A stretch of 64,000 nt of DNA, taken from positions 1,178,001 through 1,242,000 of the forward strand of contig NZ_CP035493.1 of the NCBI RefSeq assembly GCF_004135385.1, in the 5' to 3' direction. Below, piece after piece: positions 61,589-64,000 of the stretch. The stretch comes from Xylanimonas protaetiae. Lineage in GTDB: Bacteria > Actinomycetota > Actinomycetes > Actinomycetales > Cellulomonadaceae. Below the pieces are notes generated by a model, which was not told the DNA's origin, ran no database searches, and was given only the letters and a program-made list of their open reading frames with translations. Numbering within the stretch: position 1 is the first letter of the stretch; each line of letters starts with the position of its first letter. Made by a program: the position numbers and the translations under genes.

Positions 61589-61611
61589 GCGACCCCCGCC
61601 AGTCCGACCAC

Positions 61612-61655
61612 GCGTGAGCGCCGCCCCCTCCGTCGGGAGAGGGCGGCGCTCACGC
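61612..61655 (+). terminator. Terminator after the ABC exporter
   Basis: A perfect 15-bp stem (61612-61626 with 61641-61655), extendable inward, between the exporter and the converging PspC gene. Confidence 0.8.
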
Positions 61656-61681
61656 ATGGGGCCGGCGGGCCCCGGGCGGTG

Positions 61682-62029
61682 TCATGCCTGCGGCGAGGCC
61701 GGAGGGTCGGTCGGGTACGTTCCTGAGGGCGCGGCGGGGTGGTGCTGCGCCGGGTACGGGGCCGCGGCGGCGGCCTGGCGCTCCCAGTAGCGCTGCTCGT
61801 CCGGGATGAGGATCCAGGCGGCGACGTAGGCCACCACCTGGGGGCCGGGGAGCAGGACGGACGCGACGGTGACGACGCGCACGAGGGTGCGGTCCCAGCC
61901 GAAGCGGTCGGCGACGGCGGCGCACACGCCGCCGAGCATCCGGCCCTGGGAGGGGCGGTAGAAGGGCTTGCTCGGCGCGGGAGCCGGCATGGCGTAGGCG
62001 GGGTGCGGGTTCGGGGTCTGCGTGCTCAT
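61682..62029 (-). CDS. PspC domain protein
   Basis: A 115-residue protein with a Pro-rich N-terminus and a PspC domain (FYRPSQGRMLGGVCAAVADRFGWDRTLVRVVTVASVLL near 23-60) containing one or two membrane segments, then AAWILIPDEQ. The C-terminus is Ala/Pro-rich. PspC proteins take part in envelope-stress signalling. It is divergent from lacI-type and converges with the exporter; no other psp gene is nearby. Confidence 0.9.
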   Translation of the reverse strand: MSTQTPNPHPAYAMPAPAPSKPFYRPSQGRMLGGVCAAVADRFGWDRTLVRVVTVASVLLPGPQVVAYVAAWILIPDEQRYWERQAAAAAPYPAQHHPAAPSGTYPTDPPASPQA

Positions 62030-62158
62030 GCCGTCCACGATGCCCGCGCGGACCGCCCCGCGGATATCGGGACAGCCCCCGATTCGACCCTGGAACCGCA
62101 CCCGGAGGTCCCGGTGGTGGCCGCCGCGCCGGAGCCAGGGACGAGTGGCGCAGGTCAC

Positions 62159-62170
62159 GCAAGCGCTTGC
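62159..62170. promoter_or_regulatory. LacI-type operator upstream of the LacI regulator
   Basis: GCAAGCGCTTGC is a perfect 12-bp palindrome with the central CG typical of LacI/GalR sites, 47 bases before the regulator start. TACAGT at 62203-62208 may be the -10. Autoregulation is inferred. Confidence 0.75.
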
Positions 62171-62216
62171 GGACTGTTGCGCATTTCTTACGGCGGCGCG
62201 CGTACAGTCTGGAGCC

Positions 62217-63242
62217 ATGTCGAGACGTCTTGCCGAGGTTGCCAAGAAGGTCGGGGTCAGCGAGGCCACCGTGAGCCGCGTGCTCAACGGCAAGCCCGGG
62301 GTGTCGGAGGCGACGCGTGCCACCGTCCTCACCGCGCTCGACGTCCTGGGGTACGAGCGGCCCGTCAAGCTGCGCGGCGAGCGCGGCCGCCTGGTGGGCC
62401 TGGTGCTGCCCGAGCTCGTCAACCCGATCTTCCCGGCGTTCGCCGAGGTGGTGGGCGGAGCGCTCGCCCAGCAGGGCTACACCCCCGTGCTCTGCACGCG
62501 ATCGGCGGGCGGCGTCTCCGAGGCCGAGTACGTGGACCTGCTGCTCGCCCAGCAGGTCTCCGGCGTCATCTTCGCGGGCGGCTTCTACGCCGAGCGCGGC
62601 AAGGACCACGCCCACTACCGGCTGCTCGAGGACCGCGGCCTGCCGGCCGTGCTCATCAACGGGGCCATCGAGAGCCTCGACTTCCCGCGCGTCTCGTGCG
62701 ACGACCTCGTGGCCGTCCACCTGGGCCTGAACCACCTCGCGTCGCTCGGGCACACCCGCGTCGGCCTGCTGCTCGGCCCCACCGACCACGTGCCGTCCGA
62801 GCGCAAGCTCGCGGCCGCGCGGGGCTGGTTCGACCGGCACGGCCTCCCGCTCGACGACGCCGTGGTGGTGCACTCGCAGTACTCGCTCGAGGCCGGCCAG
62901 GCCAGCGCGAACCGCCTGCTCGACGCCGGGGTGACGGCCGTCCTGGCCGCGTCCGACCCGCTCGCGCTCGGCGCCGTGCGGGCCGCGCGCCGGGCTGGGA
63001 TGTCGGTGCCGCGCGACCTGTCGGTGGTGGGCTTCGACGACTCGGCGCTCATGAACCTCACGGACCCGGCCCTCACGACGGTGCGCCAGCCCATCGAGCC
63101 CATGGGCCGCGCGGCCGTCGACATCCTCGCCGCGCTCGTGGCGGGGGAGGCCGTGCCGCACGAGGAGCTGCTCTTCGAGCCGGAGCTCGTGGTGCGCGGC
63201 TCGACGGCGGTCGCGCCGCGCTCGCCGGCCGAACCGCGGTAG
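62217..63242 (+). CDS. LacI family transcriptional regulator
   Basis: A 341-residue regulator. The HTH and hinge are complete (RLAEVAKKVGVSEATVSRVLNGKPGVSEATR, then VLTALDVLGYERP) and a ribose-binding-like effector domain follows (GLVLPELVNPIFPAFAEVV, VSGVIFAGG, GHTRVGLLLGP, VVGFDDSALMNLTDPALTTV). GGAG is 2-6 bases before ATG 62217. The downstream GH13 gene suggests it controls use of an alpha-glucoside such as maltose, isomaltose or trehalose. Confidence 0.93.
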   Translation: MSRRLAEVAKKVGVSEATVSRVLNGKPGVSEATRATVLTALDVLGYERPVKLRGERGRLVGLVLPELVNPIFPAFAEVVGGALAQQGYTPVLCTRSAGGVSEAEYVDLLLAQQVSGVIFAGGFYAERGKDHAHYRLLEDRGLPAVLINGAIESLDFPRVSCDDLVAVHLGLNHLASLGHTRVGLLLGPTDHVPSERKLAAARGWFDRHGLPLDDAVVVHSQYSLEAGQASANRLLDAGVTAVLAASDPLALGAVRAARRAGMSVPRDLSVVGFDDSALMNLTDPALTTVRQPIEPMGRAAVDILAALVAGEAVPHEELLFEPELVVRGSTAVAPRSPAEPR

Positions 63243-63309
63243 ATGACGATTCAGTCACGCTCTCTGTCGATTTCTTGCGCAGAGGTTGTCGCAGGCTTAC
63301 GTTCGCGGC

Positions 63310-64000
63310 ATGACGACGACGTCACGTCTCGCGGGCGACGACGCCGCGGCGCACCCCTGGTGGCGCCACGCGGTCATCTACCAGATCTACCCCCGCAGCT
63401 TCGCCGACGGGAACGGTGACGGCACCGGCGACCTCGCCGGCGTGCGCGCCCGCCTCCCGTACCTCGCCGAGCTCGGGGTCGACGCCGTCTGGTTCACCCC
63501 CTGGTATGCCTCGCCGCTCGCCGACGGCGGCTACGACGTCGCCGACTACCGCGCCATCGACCCGCAGTTCGGCACGCTCGAGGAGGCCGAGGCGCTCATC
63601 GCCGAGGCCGCCGCGCTCGGCATCCGCACCGTCGTCGACGTCGTCCCCAACCACGTCTCCTCCGAGCACGCGTGGTTCCGTGCGGCGCTCGCGGCGGGGC
63701 CCGGCTCGCCGGAGCGGGCCCGGTTCTGGTTCCACGACGGCCTGGGCGAGCACGGCGACACGATGCCCACGAACTGGCAGTCGAGCTTCCAGGGCACCAC
63801 GTGGACCCGCACCAAGAACCCGGACGGCACGCCGGGCCAGTGGTACCTGCACCTGTTCACGCCCGAGCAGCCCGACCTCAACTGGGAGAGCCCGGAGGTG
63901 CGCCAGGAGCACCTCGACGTGCTGCGCTTCTGGTTCGACCGGGGCGCTGCCGGCGTGCGCATCGACTCCGCCGCCCTGCCCGTCAAGGACCGCGCGCTGC
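63310..64000 (+). CDS. GH13 alpha-glucosidase/oligo-1,6-glucosidase, 3' end outside the window
   Basis: The reading frame runs from ATG 63310 beyond the last base, giving 230 residues of the catalytic barrel. GH13 motifs: WWRHAVIYQIYPRSFADGNG near 17, LGVDAVWFTPWYASPLADGG near 54, the first conserved region VVDVVPNHVSSEH near 110, and GVRIDSAALPVK near 216 with the catalytic nucleophile Asp. It is probably cytoplasmic, as no signal peptide is seen. It hydrolyses alpha-linked gluco-oligosaccharides. It follows the LacI gene by 67 bases and is probably its target. Confidence 0.92.
   Translation, partial: MTTTSRLAGDDAAAHPWWRHAVIYQIYPRSFADGNGDGTGDLAGVRARLPYLAELGVDAVWFTPWYASPLADGGYDVADYRAIDPQFGTLEEAEALIAEAAALGIRTVVDVVPNHVSSEHAWFRAALAAGPGSPERARFWFHDGLGEHGDTMPTNWQSSFQGTTWTRTKNPDGTPGQWYLHLFTPEQPDLNWESPEVRQEHLDVLRFWFDRGAAGVRIDSAALPVKDRAL

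Overview
The window is chromosomal DNA from a very GC-rich actinobacterium and covers the replication origin. Gene order (rnpA, rpmH | dnaA, oriC, dnaN, gnd, recF, dciA, gyrB, gyrA, DUF3566, tRNA-Ile, tRNA-Ala), a DLW-39 peptide gene, CrgA, a class E sortase and a PknA/PknB/PbpA/RodA/PstP/Fha operon point to the order Micrococcales, probably Cellulomonadaceae or Promicromonosporaceae. The family placement is inference from gene order and protein flavour; no search was run.

Layout. 0-13 kb: origin and replication core with DnaA-box clusters, then two tRNAs. 13-18.6 kb: a YtrA-type GntR/ABC operon, a DUF1062 protein, an alanine-rich repeat membrane protein, a cyclophilin and a rhomboid protease. 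18.6-31 kb: the cell-division and signalling locus: crgA, DUF881, sortase E and pabA, facing the seven-gene operon fhaA-fhaB-pstP-rodA-pbpA-pknA-pknB, which reads toward pabA. The genes of that operon overlap by 4 bp or lie within about 10 bp of each other.

31-34 kb: next to tRNA-Leu(CAG) lies a short accessory segment with less GC-saturated codons. It holds a start-less gene remnant, two unrecognised proteins that share a domain and overlap by 4 bp, a small leader-like ORF and a GIY-YIG (T5orf172-like) nuclease. This is the best candidate in the window for an undescribed system. 34-45 kb: mixed metabolic and regulatory genes (two GNATs, a PP2C-like protein, LMW tyrosine phosphatase, NmrA-like reductase, hydrolase, aminotransferase, EEP hydrolase, an orphan pstS behind a PHO box, LysR).

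45-50 kb: glycine cleavage genes gcvP-gcvT-gcvH behind a tandem glycine riboswitch, then a stand-alone LuxR HTH protein. 50-59 kb: Nudix, MFS, metF, NYN/LOTUS protein, acyltransferase, DUF2183, LLM oxidoreductase, tag. 59-64 kb: a TetR-controlled drug-type ABC exporter with a perfect operator, a PspC protein, and a LacI regulator followed by a GH13 glucosidase that runs off the window.

Three genes (gcvP, metF and the NYN/LOTUS gene) are each broken by one missing base in a G/C run. Because two are conserved housekeeping genes and the lesion type is the same, sequencing error is at least as likely as true inactivation.
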